Shown: piece by piece, positions 26,699 through 35,469 of the stretch
How positions within the stretch are numbered: the first letter of the stretch is position 1
How the letters are laid out: each line of letters begins with the position of its first letter
Assembly (NCBI RefSeq): GCF_013127955.1
Contig: NZ_CP053435.1
Span: 1-64,000 of the forward strand
Source of the DNA: Spirosoma taeanense
GTDB taxonomy: Bacteria > Bacteroidota > Bacteroidia > Cytophagales > Spirosomataceae
Length of the DNA: 64,000 nt
Direction: 5' to 3'
The notes under the pieces: model-generated
What the model saw: the letters and a program-made list of their open reading frames with translations, nothing else
Told to the model about the DNA's origin: nothing
Databases searched by the model: none
Program-made: the position numbers and the translations under genes

Positions 26699-26729
26699 TT
26701 GATTAAATGGAACTGGTTTCGTAACTTTG
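26699..26729 (+). promoter_or_regulatory. plsY promoter
   Basis: TTG at 26699-26701, 20 nt spacer and perfect -7 box TAACTTTG at 26722-26729. The plsY ATG is 82 nt downstream. Confidence 0.6.
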
Positions 26730-26811
26730 AGGTCACACTGCAGTGCTTCAACTGAGTAGCTGACGCTATTCGCCTTCTTTTGTAATCTTCTAACCTATCT
26801 TCGTTTAGTTA

Positions 26812-27468
26812 ATGAACGTATTGCTGATTTGTGCCACGACAGTGCTGGCGTATTTGCTGGGTTCTATTCCTACGGCGGTTTGGTACGGACAAGGGTTTTT
26901 TGGCATTGACATACGTCAGTATGGCAGTGGCAATGCTGGCGCCACCAACACATTCCGGGTTTTGGGTAAACGCGCTGGTACGATTGTTATGCTGGTAGAT
27001 GTACTGAAGGGCTACACAGCCGCTATTATGTCTACTTTGCTGTGGTATTTTGACGTAATTACGATCAACGAAATTCTGACGTTTAAGATAGTGTTTGGGT
27101 TGGTAGCCGTTATCGGACACCTTTACCCATTGTTTGCCAAGTTCAAGGGTGGTAAAGGCGTGGCTACGTTGCTCGGAATGGTTCTGGCAACGCATCCTGA
27201 AATGGCTGCTGTCTGCATCGGTATCTTTCTGCTGGTTGTTATAGCGTCCCAGTATGTTTCCTTAGGTTCTATTCTGGCTGCACTGGCCTTCCCGGTGCTG
27301 TTGCTGCTGCAGGTTTTTGGGCAGCAGGAAAGCCCATTGCTCATCGTTTTCGGCTTTATTATGTTTCTGCTGGTTGTTCTAACACATCAGAAGAACATCA
27401 GCCGGTTGCTCCGTGGAGAAGAAAGTCGCACAGTATTGATCCGACTGCGTAAGAAGCGCGGAGAATAA
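26812..27468 (+). CDS. plsY: Glycerol-3-phosphate acyltransferase PlsY
   Basis: Inner-membrane enzyme that moves an acyl group from acyl-phosphate to glycerol 3-phosphate, the first step of phospholipid synthesis. The 218 residues form several membrane helices and carry the PlsY motifs GSIPTAVW, YGSGNAGATNTFR and KFKGGKGVAT. The C-terminus HQKNISRLLRGEESR is also typical. It stands alone with its own promoter. Confidence 0.95.
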   Translation: MNVLLICATTVLAYLLGSIPTAVWYGQGFFGIDIRQYGSGNAGATNTFRVLGKRAGTIVMLVDVLKGYTAAIMSTLLWYFDVITINEILTFKIVFGLVAVIGHLYPLFAKFKGGKGVATLLGMVLATHPEMAAVCIGIFLLVVIASQYVSLGSILAALAFPVLLLLQVFGQQESPLLIVFGFIMFLLVVLTHQKNISRLLRGEESRTVLIRLRKKRGE

Positions 27469-27492
27469 GAAACCGACTTCCTGGTCATTAGA

Positions 27493-27531
27493 CGCCCCGT
27501 CGTTGCGCGAAAAGTGCGTAACTTCGGGGCG
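27493..27531. terminator. Hairpin after plsY, terminator-like
   Basis: CGCCCCG pairs with CGGGGCG, an internal 2x2 loop follows, then GTTGCGC pairs with GCGTAAC including one G-T pair. The structure is strong, but no T-run follows, so it could instead be a factor-dependent terminator or an mRNA 3' end stabiliser. Confidence 0.45.
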
Positions 27532-27607
27532 AACTCTTATAAGATCAAGTGCAGGATAGATACGTTGGCGGTTATTCTCATCCTGTAGTTTATTCCCAGA
27601 TTACGCT

Positions 27608-28969
27608 ATGACCACTTACCTCGAAGCCAACAAACAACGGTTTTTAGACGAGTTGCTTGAACTGTTACGGATTCCATCGGTGTCGGCCGATTCTAAATTT
27701 AAAGGGGATGTCCGGCGGGCCGCTGAATTTGTCCGGGAGAAATTAACGGCAGCCGGTCTTGATAAAGCCCAATTGTATGAAACACCGGGCCATCCAGTTG
27801 TTTACGCCGAAAAAATTGTAGACCCTGCCCGGCCGACAGTTCTGGTGTATGGCCATTACGATGTTCAGCCCGCCGATCCGTACGAGTTGTGGCAGTCACC
27901 CCCGTTTGAGCCAACCATTCGCAATGAGCGTATTTATGCGCGTGGCGCCTGCGACGACAAGGGGCAATTCTATATGCATATCAAAGCAATAGAAGCAATG
28001 GTGGCAACAGACGGTCTGCCCTGCAACGTAAAGGTCATGATCGAGGGCGAAGAAGAAGTAGGTTCTGATCACTTGGGGACATTTGTCGCCGAGCATCGCG
28101 ATATGCTTAAGGCCGATGTCATCCTGATTTCGGACACCAGCATTATTTCGAATGAAACCCCATCTCTAGAAACTGGCCTACGGGGCTTATCATACGTGGA
28201 GGTTGAAGTAACTGGCCCTAATCGGGATCTCCATTCAGGCGTTTACGGCGGGGGCGTTGCCAATCCGATTAATGTTCTGTGCGAAATGATCGCTTCGCTT
28301 CATGATGAAAACGGGCGGATCACTATTCCTGGCTTTTACGATAATGTAGCCGATCTGAGCGAGGCCGAACGCAACGAGCTGGCCAAAGCTCCCTTTGATC
28401 TGGACGAGTACAAAAAAGACCTTGGCATCAATGACGTGATGGGCGAAGCGGGCTATTCAACCAACGAACGAACCTCCATTCGCCCGACGCTGGACGTCAA
28501 CGGTATCTGGGGCGGATATACGGGCGAGGGTGCCAAGACCGTATTGCCCTCCAAAGCATCGGCTAAAATCAGCATGCGGCTGGTGCCCAATCAGACACCT
28601 GAGGAGATTACCGATCTATTTACAAAACACTTCAGGGCTATTGCGCCGGCGGGCGTAACTGTTAAGGTAATGCCTCATCACGGTGGTTTGCCTTACGTAA
28701 CACCAACGGATTCAGTGGAGTTTGAAGCGGCCAGTAAAGCATTTGAAGATGCGTGGGGGAAGAAACCTATTCCAACCCGGGGCGGTGGCAGCATCCCTAT
28801 TGTCGCTTTATTTGAGCGCGAGTTGGGTATTAAGTCAATTTTGATGGGCTTTGGTCTCGACAGCGACGCGCTGCATTCACCGAACGAAAGCTATGGCTTG
28901 TTCAACTTCTATAAAGGAATCGAAACAATTCCGTACTTCTATAAAAACTACGCTGCACTTAAACAGTAA
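27608..28969 (+). CDS. M20 family dipeptidase
   Basis: Cytosolic zinc metallopeptidase of 453 residues. Motifs are VYGHYDVQPADP (metal His and Asp), RGACDDKGQFYMHIKA (bridging Asp), and GEEEVGSDH (catalytic base Glu). The dimerisation domain follows (LHSGVYGG), and the C-terminal TRGGGSIPIV and DALHSPNES complete the site. Features fit the carnosinase/dipeptidase branch. The exact dipeptide substrate cannot be told. Confidence 0.93.
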   Translation: MTTYLEANKQRFLDELLELLRIPSVSADSKFKGDVRRAAEFVREKLTAAGLDKAQLYETPGHPVVYAEKIVDPARPTVLVYGHYDVQPADPYELWQSPPFEPTIRNERIYARGACDDKGQFYMHIKAIEAMVATDGLPCNVKVMIEGEEEVGSDHLGTFVAEHRDMLKADVILISDTSIISNETPSLETGLRGLSYVEVEVTGPNRDLHSGVYGGGVANPINVLCEMIASLHDENGRITIPGFYDNVADLSEAERNELAKAPFDLDEYKKDLGINDVMGEAGYSTNERTSIRPTLDVNGIWGGYTGEGAKTVLPSKASAKISMRLVPNQTPEEITDLFTKHFRAIAPAGVTVKVMPHHGGLPYVTPTDSVEFEAASKAFEDAWGKKPIPTRGGGSIPIVALFERELGIKSILMGFGLDSDALHSPNESYGLFNFYKGIETIPYFYKNYAALKQ

Positions 28970-28980
28970 TCCTAGTCTGC

Positions 28981-29009
28981 CCAGCGCCGATTGAAAATAC
29001 CGGCGCTGG
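28981..29009. terminator. Hairpin after the M20 dipeptidase gene
   Basis: A perfect 9-bp stem CCAGCGCCG/CGGCGCTGG with an 11-nt loop, 12 bp after the stop codon. There is no T-run after it, so termination is only suggested. Confidence 0.5.
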
Positions 29010-29029
29010 TGCTAACCTGCTCCTGCTCC

Positions 29030-30403
29030 ATGAAGAAAACGCTGTTGACTCTCCTGCTGAGTTATCAGGTGAGTATATTAGCTTTTGGGCAACAACCAGC
29101 TACGCCACCTAAAACTACTGCTCCGGCTGCCCGTACCTTAACGCCAGCCGAACAAAAGCAAAAAGAAAGAATTGAGCGGGAAGTTCAGCGCGAACGCCAG
29201 ATTCGGGCTGAATGGGCGCAGAAGCAACGCGAATACGAAGCGAAACAGGCCGAAAAAGAACGGCAACGGCAGGCCCGGAAAGCCGAAAAAGAACGGGCGC
29301 AGACAGACCGTGATGCGGCTAAGTCTCAACCCGCCGTTACGTCGCCCGAGCCCGCTCCGGCATCTGTTGACGCGCCTGTTGCACCAAGTGCTGAATCGAC
29401 CCGCCAAAATCGAAGAGAGAAACGTAAAAAGGAGACAGTCGCCGAACCTGCACCTCAACCGGATGCTCCGGCTAACCAGCCGACCGCTGCACCGGCAGCC
29501 GTAGAAGCACCTAAAAGCCGCGTCAGAGCTAGCCGTCCTGCTCGTCAGAAGCCGTCTGTGACGCCATCGGCTGATTCGGCCGCGGCTCCGGTTCTGGTGA
29601 GTGAACCTTCCGTTATCCAGCCTCGTCGGGAGTTTTTGCCCAAAGGTCATTTGTTTGAGCCAATTCTGCTTGATCCGCTTGAAGCGCAGGCTTACGGTAG
29701 TTTTCTTCCGGTTTTTTACACTGATGGCGAAAAGTATCCAGGCAGTATTGTGCCGTTTGCCTTTGGATTCGCCAAGCCGTTTTATCGCCGGACCACCGAG
29801 CCGGGACACTCCGAAGAGTGGGTGCTGGATGTAGCCTCGTTTACGCAGTTTGAAGTGTATTATGACTACGTAAAAGACAAGCAACGGCGGCAGATTATGA
29901 ATACGGACTATAAAGTCAGCATCGTATACAATGTGCGTCGGGGCCTGAATAACTATCGCTTCCGGGTTTATCACCTTTCGTCACACTTAGGGGATGATTA
30001 CCTGTTCCGAAACCGGATTACGGCTCCATCGCCCAACTCGGTTAATTATGAGGTCGCCGATGCTACGTATAGCCGAATGGCAAACAACTGGCGTCTCTAC
30101 GGTGGCTTAGGCATCGGCTTACGCCGATCTGAAGAACGAAAACGATTCAGTGCTCAGCTGGGCGCTTTTTATAAGAAACCGTCGCAGCGGGCCGCTCGGC
30201 TGGTTGGGGGCGTCGACATGAAATTCTGGCAGCAAACCAATTTCCGGCCGGGTATCCATGCGGGTATTGGCGTTGAAGTAGGTCGAACTACGAATAACCT
30301 GACATTTTTAGCAGAAGGGTATTCCGGTTTTCGTCCGTACAGCCAATTTGAAAAACAACAAACGTTCTGGTTAGGACTTGGCATGTATCTCAACCCGTTC
30401 TAA
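29030..30403 (+). CDS. Secreted protein with charged Ala/Pro/Lys/Glu-rich N-terminus and DUF1207-like C-terminus
   Basis: A 457-residue protein (ATG at 29030) with a signal peptide ending SILAFGQQ. Residues about 35-185 are of low complexity: a charged, probably helical stretch with repeated KEKER and AEKERQ words, then a Pro/Ala-rich linker. From about 210 a compact, barrel-like domain follows with YHLSSHLGDDYLFRN, which I recall from DUF1207 proteins, and an aromatic ending. Likely a periplasmic or outer-membrane protein. The function is unknown and the DUF assignment is from memory. It precedes purB, whose own promoter sits in the gap. Confidence 0.65.
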   Translation: MKKTLLTLLLSYQVSILAFGQQPATPPKTTAPAARTLTPAEQKQKERIEREVQRERQIRAEWAQKQREYEAKQAEKERQRQARKAEKERAQTDRDAAKSQPAVTSPEPAPASVDAPVAPSAESTRQNRREKRKKETVAEPAPQPDAPANQPTAAPAAVEAPKSRVRASRPARQKPSVTPSADSAAAPVLVSEPSVIQPRREFLPKGHLFEPILLDPLEAQAYGSFLPVFYTDGEKYPGSIVPFAFGFAKPFYRRTTEPGHSEEWVLDVASFTQFEVYYDYVKDKQRRQIMNTDYKVSIVYNVRRGLNNYRFRVYHLSSHLGDDYLFRNRITAPSPNSVNYEVADATYSRMANNWRLYGGLGIGLRRSEERKRFSAQLGAFYKKPSQRAARLVGGVDMKFWQQTNFRPGIHAGIGVEVGRTTNNLTFLAEGYSGFRPYSQFEKQQTFWLGLGMYLNPF

Positions 30404-30433
30404 GCGGAACTTCAACAACCGACCGGATTCCCT

Positions 30434-30441
30434 TACCTTTG
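30434..30441 (+). promoter_or_regulatory. -7 box of purB
   Basis: Perfect TACCTTTG 16 nt before the ATG at 30458, which would give a leader of about 11 nt. Confidence 0.5.
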
Positions 30442-30457
30442 CGTTTTGCTTGACCCT

Positions 30458-31798
30458 ATGGATTTATCTGCATTGACGGCCATCTCACCTATTGATGGCC
30501 GCTACCGGCGACAAGTAGATGCTTTGGCGCCTTATTTCTCGGAATTTGGGCTGATTCATTACCGCGTTCGCATTGAGATCGAATATTTTATTGCGCTTTG
30601 TGAGTGGCCAGTACCGCAACTGTCGGGCGTTGATTCGGAGCAGTTTCCTGCCCTGCGCGCGCTCTATGAAACCTTTTCGGAGGCCGATGCACAACGAATC
30701 AAAGACATCGAGAAAATGACGAATCACGACGTAAAGGCCGTTGAGTATTTCATCAAAGAAAAGCTGAAGGGATCGCCGGTTGAGCCGTTTCTGGAGTTTG
30801 TCCATTTTGGCCTGACTTCGCAGGATATTAACAACACAGCCATCCCGCTATTGCTGGAAGACGCGTTCAATACCGAGATTACGCCTTTATACCGGGAGGT
30901 ATACGTGCGGTTGCAGGAGTTAGCCGAGCAATGGAAAGATGTGCCCATGCTGGCCCGCACGCACGGTCAGCCTGCTTCGCCAACCCGTCTGGGTAAAGAA
31001 TTGTCGGTATTTGTCGAGCGGATTGAGAAACAGCTGCATATGCTAGCAGATATTCCTACCGCAGCCAAATTTGGTGGGGCAACCGGCAACTTCAATGCCC
31101 ATGCTGTAGCGTATCCTAAGGAAGACTGGAAACAGTTCGCTGATAAATTTGTGGGTGGTCTGGGGATGGTGCGCAGTCAGTTCACGACCCAGATTGAGCA
31201 TTATGATATGATGGCCGCGTCTCTGGATGCGTTTAAACGGCTCAATACGATCCTGATCGATCTGGACCGGGATATCTGGACGTACGTGTCTATGAATTAT
31301 TTTAAACAGAAGCTCAAGGAAGGCGAGGTGGGCTCATCGGCTATGCCGCACAAGGTTAACCCCATTGATTTCGAAAACTCCGAAGGTAATCTTGGCATTG
31401 CCAACGCGCTGTTTGAACACCTTTCGGCCAAATTGCCTATTTCGCGCTTGCAACGCGATCTGACCGACTCAACGGTACTGCGGAATATCGGCGTGCCTTT
31501 TGCCCATTCGGTCATTGCACTGAAATCACTGCTGAAAGGGTTGAATAAGCTGGAACTGAACCAGGCAGCCATTAACGCCGATCTGGAAGATAACTGGGCC
31601 GTCGTGGCCGAGGGTATCCAAACGGTTCTTCGGCGGGAGGGCTACCCGCAGCCTTATGAAGCGCTGAAGGCGCTGACACGTACCAACCAGAAGATTACCG
31701 AACAGACTATTCAGCAGTTTATTGACGAGTTGAACGTGTCGGATGCTGTAAAAGGCGAACTACGAACCATTACGCCGTTCAGTTACACAGGCTTATAG
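30458..31798 (+). CDS. purB: Adenylosuccinate lyase
   Basis: Catalyses two fumarate-releasing steps of purine synthesis. From the ATG at 30458 it has 446 residues. The lyase signature GSSAMPHKVNPIDFEN, the catalytic histidine region LARTHGQPASPTRLGKEL and the N-terminal AISPIDGRYRRQ show the PurB type. An upstream TTG at 30446 lies 5 nt after a -7 box and is less likely. It is convergent with proC. Confidence 0.97.
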   Translation: MDLSALTAISPIDGRYRRQVDALAPYFSEFGLIHYRVRIEIEYFIALCEWPVPQLSGVDSEQFPALRALYETFSEADAQRIKDIEKMTNHDVKAVEYFIKEKLKGSPVEPFLEFVHFGLTSQDINNTAIPLLLEDAFNTEITPLYREVYVRLQELAEQWKDVPMLARTHGQPASPTRLGKELSVFVERIEKQLHMLADIPTAAKFGGATGNFNAHAVAYPKEDWKQFADKFVGGLGMVRSQFTTQIEHYDMMAASLDAFKRLNTILIDLDRDIWTYVSMNYFKQKLKEGEVGSSAMPHKVNPIDFENSEGNLGIANALFEHLSAKLPISRLQRDLTDSTVLRNIGVPFAHSVIALKSLLKGLNKLELNQAAINADLEDNWAVVAEGIQTVLRREGYPQPYEALKALTRTNQKITEQTIQQFIDELNVSDAVKGELRTITPFSYTGL

Positions 31799-31802
31799 CG
31801 AT

Positions 31803-31837
31803 TTCCTAATCCCGAGTCTATAATTCGGGATTAGGAA
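31803..31837. terminator. Bidirectional terminator between purB and proC
   Basis: A perfect 13-bp stem TTCCTAATCCCGA/TCGGGATTAGGAA with a 9-nt loop fills the 40-bp gap between the convergent genes and abuts the proC stop. Confidence 0.75.
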
Positions 31838-31838
31838 G

Positions 31839-32642
31839 TTATCCGTTGGATAGTTCGGTTGCGCGAACCTGGGCGGCTTTAATGCCTGCTACCAATGTAT
31901 CGGCTAGTGCTCCGTTTTCGAAGGCTCGAAGAGCTGCTTCGGTAGTTCCGCCCTTGGAGGCAACGGCCTTAATTAGATCATCCAGCGACTTATCGGCGGT
32001 ATTGATGAGGTGATAGGAGCCAAGCATGGTTTGCTTAACCAGTAAAGCCGACACGGCATCGTCGAAACCCATCTGTTTGCCCGCTTCAATCATCGCCTTG
32101 ACAACGTAGTAAAAATAGGCCGGTCCGCTGCCGCTGAGAGCCGTGACGGCATCGAGCATGCTTTCATCTTCCAGGAAAATAGACCGACCCGTCGCATTGA
32201 TAAGGTTTTCGACCCGGCGCAGGCTGGTCATGTCAACCGCTTTGGCCGCCGTAAAGCCCGTAATACCCATGCCAAGCATAGCTGGCGTATTGGGCATGGC
32301 CCGAACCACCAGCGCGTGGCCTAACTTATCCTGAATCTGCGCCATCGGAATCCCCGCCATGATAGACAGGACAATCTGCGTTGGCTGAATAATCGCCCGG
32401 AGGGCCTCGTGAACGCTGTTGAAATCCTGCGGCTTAACCGAAAGAATAATCAGGTCTGTTTCGCCCACGCGCGGGCTAATGGTGTCGACAACTACGCCCG
32501 CTTTTTCACTTTTCAGAGCCTCCGACCGATCAGCGCTTTTCTCGATCAGCAATAAGTCGTCTTTTTTTACCAGATCATACTGTAAAAATGATTTGGCAAA
32601 AGCCATGCCCATGTTGCCGCAGCCGACGATAGCAATTTTCAT
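31839..32642 (-). CDS. proC: Pyrroline-5-carboxylate reductase
   Basis: NAD(P)H-dependent last step of proline synthesis. The 267-residue form starts at the ATG at 32642 (MKIAIVGCGNMGMAF, the Rossmann motif). A 14-residue longer reading has no support. The C-terminal motif VTALSGSGPAYFYYVVKAM and the GGTTEAALRAFE segment are typical of ProC. Confidence 0.96.
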   Translation of the reverse strand: MKIAIVGCGNMGMAFAKSFLQYDLVKKDDLLLIEKSADRSEALKSEKAGVVVDTISPRVGETDLIILSVKPQDFNSVHEALRAIIQPTQIVLSIMAGIPMAQIQDKLGHALVVRAMPNTPAMLGMGITGFTAAKAVDMTSLRRVENLINATGRSIFLEDESMLDAVTALSGSGPAYFYYVVKAMIEAGKQMGFDDAVSALLVKQTMLGSYHLINTADKSLDDLIKAVASKGGTTEAALRAFENGALADTLVAGIKAAQVRATELSNG

Positions 32643-32688
32643 AAGATAGCCAGTGAGGGAACTGGTCGTAAGTGGGTGAAACACAAAA

Positions 32689-32714
32689 GAGGTCAGACTG
32701 TAAAGCCTGACCTC
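32689..32714 (-). terminator. Terminator of the gatB-TlpA transcript
   Basis: GAGGTCAG/CTGACCTC, an 8-bp stem with a 10-nt loop, followed on the minus strand by CTTTTGTGTTT. It starts 25 bp after the stop of the TlpA-like gene. Confidence 0.75.
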
Positions 32715-32739
32715 ACAAAACTAATGACTTAGCACCAAC

Positions 32740-33876
32740 CTATTGCCCACCTTTCAGGACTTCTTCTAATTTTTGCTCTAAAGCGTCGCCCCGCAGGTTT
32801 TTAGCGATAATCTTACCGTCCTTATCAAGCAGGAACGTAGCCGGAATCGCCTGGACGCCATACTGTTGGGCTGCAGCCGACTGCCAGTATTTCAAATCAG
32901 AAACGTGCGTCCAGATCAGGTTATCATTACGAATGGCTTTTGTCCAGTTGTCCTTGCTTTGATCGAGCGAGACGCTGTAGATGGCGAAGCCTTTGTCTTT
33001 GTACTTGTTGTACATTCTGACCACGTTCGGATTTTCCATCCGGCAGGGGCCGCACCAGGACGCCCAGAAATCAAGCAGAACATACTTACCCCGTAACGAA
33101 GAAAGCGGTACCGCCTTACCCGTTGTGTCATTCAGGACAATCTCGGGAGCCTGCGAACCGACCATTACGCCCCTAATGCGCGCCACGCGGCCAATCAGCG
33201 ATTTCGCATGGGGACTATTGGGATTTTCTTTCTCGAAACGTTGGGCAAGGGCCTCGTATATCGGAAAGTCGCTTTCAATATTGATGAAGTTCAATGCGAA
33301 CAGCGATACCAGCGATGTGCCCATTTCGGGTAGCATTGCCTTTACCTTATTGACAATCTCCTGCTCGGCTACTGTGTATTCCTGCTCAATCTGCGCAATC
33401 TTTTTATTGTCCTTCTTTTCGGTCGCAGCCGCCATCTGTTTGTTCCAGTTAGCAACGCGAGTCTCCATACTATTGCGAAGAGCCATCAGCTTTTCGTAAT
33501 ACTCCATATTTTTGGAACCCGTAACAGTTGCCTGGCCTACCTGGCCGGTTTTAGCGTTCATACGGTATCCATCGGCCGTAACGTTCAGTGTTTCACCGCC
33601 CTCAACCAGCAGGGCTAATTTCTGGCCACCGCCTACGTTCAGAACGTAAACCTCACCACCGTTAGCCACCTCTCTGCTAAGGGTAAACGTATTGTTCGCG
33701 TCAATCTTCGTTGAATCAAGTTTGCGAGTTGGCTGCGCATTCGTTTCTAGGTATACATAGCTGCCGGGGGTTGCATTCTTGACCTTACCCGTCACGGTAA
33801 ATGGTTTCGGCGTTTGTGCGCTGGCGGCTACGCCAAGCGTAAAGCAGCTTATTATGATCCAAAACAGATTTTTCAT
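32740..33876 (-). CDS. TlpA-like thioredoxin-fold protein with DUF4369
   Basis: A 378-residue exported thiol-disulfide protein. A signal peptide (ending GVAASAQ) is followed by a DUF4369 domain in about 22-110, a helical linker rich in Lys and Glu, and a thioredoxin domain from about 240 with LLDFWASWCGPCRMENP holding the CGPC active site. Such proteins are common in Bacteroidota and are believed to reduce periplasmic cysteines. The start overlaps the gatB stop by 4 bp, so it is translated from the gatB transcript, an unusual partner. Confidence 0.88.
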   Translation of the reverse strand: MKNLFWIIISCFTLGVAASAQTPKPFTVTGKVKNATPGSYVYLETNAQPTRKLDSTKIDANNTFTLSREVANGGEVYVLNVGGGQKLALLVEGGETLNVTADGYRMNAKTGQVGQATVTGSKNMEYYEKLMALRNSMETRVANWNKQMAAATEKKDNKKIAQIEQEYTVAEQEIVNKVKAMLPEMGTSLVSLFALNFINIESDFPIYEALAQRFEKENPNSPHAKSLIGRVARIRGVMVGSQAPEIVLNDTTGKAVPLSSLRGKYVLLDFWASWCGPCRMENPNVVRMYNKYKDKGFAIYSVSLDQSKDNWTKAIRNDNLIWTHVSDLKYWQSAAAQQYGVQAIPATFLLDKDGKIIAKNLRGDALEQKLEEVLKGGQ

Positions 33877-35363
33877 TTTGCTTGTAAATTCTTCGCTAAC
33901 AATTCGTTGACTAACTTAGGGTCGGCCGAGCCTTTCGACTTCTTCATAACCTCACCCACGAACATTCCCATTAAATTCTTCTTGCCTTTCTGATACTGTG
34001 CGACCTTATCGGGCCAGGCTGCCAGCACCTCTTCTACCAACGTTTGCAGGGCGTCTGTATTGCGGTTTTGAACCAAACCATGTGTCAGTGCCAGTTTGGC
34101 AGGCTTAGCATCAGATTGGTTAACCAGTAAATTGAAAACTTGCTGTGCAGCAGTCTGACTAACGGTTCCGTCGTCGATCAGGGCGATTAAAGCCCCTAAC
34201 TGATAAGCAGTCACGGGAAATTGTCGATCACGTAACGTTTTTTCATTTAGCTGACCTTTCACCGGCCCCATAATCCAGTTCGACGCGGCTTTGTAATTGG
34301 TAGTATAGGCGCAGACAGCCTCGTAATATTCAGCCAGCTCTTTGGCATCTGTGAGCAGGGTTGCATCGTAGTCGGGCAGGCCGTAGAAGGTTGTGAATTT
34401 TTCGTACAGGGCTGCTGGTAACATGGACATATTGGCCTGAATATCGGCCAGCCAGGCATCCGAAATGACCACTGGCGTTAGGTCAGGGTCCGGGAAATAG
34501 CGGTAATCGTTCATCGTTTCCTTCTCCCGCATGGCATAACTACGACCGGTTGCTGCGTCGAAGGTGCGTGTTTCCTGGGTAATCCTGCCGCCCGATTCGG
34601 TTAGCTCAACCTGTCGCCGAAACTCGCTGTCAACGGCCCGCATTACGTTACGGATTGAATTCAGATTTTTGACTTCCACCTTTGTCCCGAGGTAGGCCGC
34701 CCCTTTAGGCCGGATAGATACGTTTACATCGCAACGTAAAGAGCCTTCTTCCATATTCCCGTCGCAGATGTCGAGGTAGCGAACCAGACGACGGACTTCA
34801 GTTAAATACTGCCCGGCCTCATCAGCCGTGCGGATGCAGGGCTCGGTTACCATTTCGATAAGGGGCGTTCCGGCGCGGTTATAGTCTAGCTGCGTAGCCC
34901 ACTCATCGCTGTCATGAATTGATTTTCCGGCGTCTTCTTCGAGGTGGATGTGGTGAAGCTGGATTGTTGTCTGGTACGACTGTCCGGTTTCGGGATGTTT
35001 AGCGGTAATAGAAACGCCCCCACCTACGCATATAGGCCCTTTATCCTGCGAAAGCTGATAGCCCTTGGGCAGATCCGGATAAAAGTAATTTTTGCGGGCG
35101 AAGACGTTATATCGGGTAATTTCGCTGTTGCAGGCCAATCCCATCCGAACGGCGAATTCGACCGCCTTGCGGTTTATCTTAGGTAAGGTCCCCGGGTGCC
35201 CAAGAGTGATGACACTAATATTGGTGTTGGGATCGGCACCAAACGCGTTGGCGTCGGCCGCGAAGATTTTGCTTTGCGTAAGCAGCTGGCAGTGTACTTC
35301 GAGTCCAACGACGGCTTCATACCGGGCCAGCACTTCCGGTGAAAGGGTTTCTTCGGCTACCAT
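33873..35363 (-). CDS. gatB: Asp-tRNA(Asn)/Glu-tRNA(Gln) amidotransferase subunit B
   Basis: tRNA-binding and kinase subunit of the transamidase that makes Gln-tRNA or Asn-tRNA. The 496 residues carry the conserved GLEVHCQLLTQSKIF start, LGHPGTLPKIN, RKNYFYPDLPKGYQLSQ, HLEEDAGKS, EEGSLRCDVNVS and the C-terminal GatB/YqeY helical domain with FVGEVMKKSKGSADP. gatA and gatC are not in the window. It overlaps the TlpA-like gene by 4 bp. Confidence 0.97.
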   Translation of the reverse strand: MVAEETLSPEVLARYEAVVGLEVHCQLLTQSKIFAADANAFGADPNTNISVITLGHPGTLPKINRKAVEFAVRMGLACNSEITRYNVFARKNYFYPDLPKGYQLSQDKGPICVGGGVSITAKHPETGQSYQTTIQLHHIHLEEDAGKSIHDSDEWATQLDYNRAGTPLIEMVTEPCIRTADEAGQYLTEVRRLVRYLDICDGNMEEGSLRCDVNVSIRPKGAAYLGTKVEVKNLNSIRNVMRAVDSEFRRQVELTESGGRITQETRTFDAATGRSYAMREKETMNDYRYFPDPDLTPVVISDAWLADIQANMSMLPAALYEKFTTFYGLPDYDATLLTDAKELAEYYEAVCAYTTNYKAASNWIMGPVKGQLNEKTLRDRQFPVTAYQLGALIALIDDGTVSQTAAQQVFNLLVNQSDAKPAKLALTHGLVQNRNTDALQTLVEEVLAAWPDKVAQYQKGKKNLMGMFVGEVMKKSKGSADPKLVNELLAKNLQAK

Positions 35364-35386
35364 TGATAGAAACTAATAATTTACAG

Positions 35387-35394
35387 CAAAGATA
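35387..35394 (-). promoter_or_regulatory. -7 box of gatB
   Basis: Minus-strand TATCTTTG (complement of 35387-35394), 23 nt upstream of the gatB ATG. No -33 box at the usual spacing was seen. Confidence 0.5.
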
Positions 35395-35469
35395 GCGAAA
35401 AGCAGTCAAGGCATAGGCCGAATCAGGCCCGTTTGCCTAAAGCCTGGGGCGCCTGAAGACGAGCTAAAA

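Noticed and set aside
29138..29974. 278-codon open frame on the minus strand
   Set aside because: It lies opposite the DUF1207-like gene and translates to a low-complexity Arg/Ser/Phe-rich peptide from the KEKER/Ala-Pro region.
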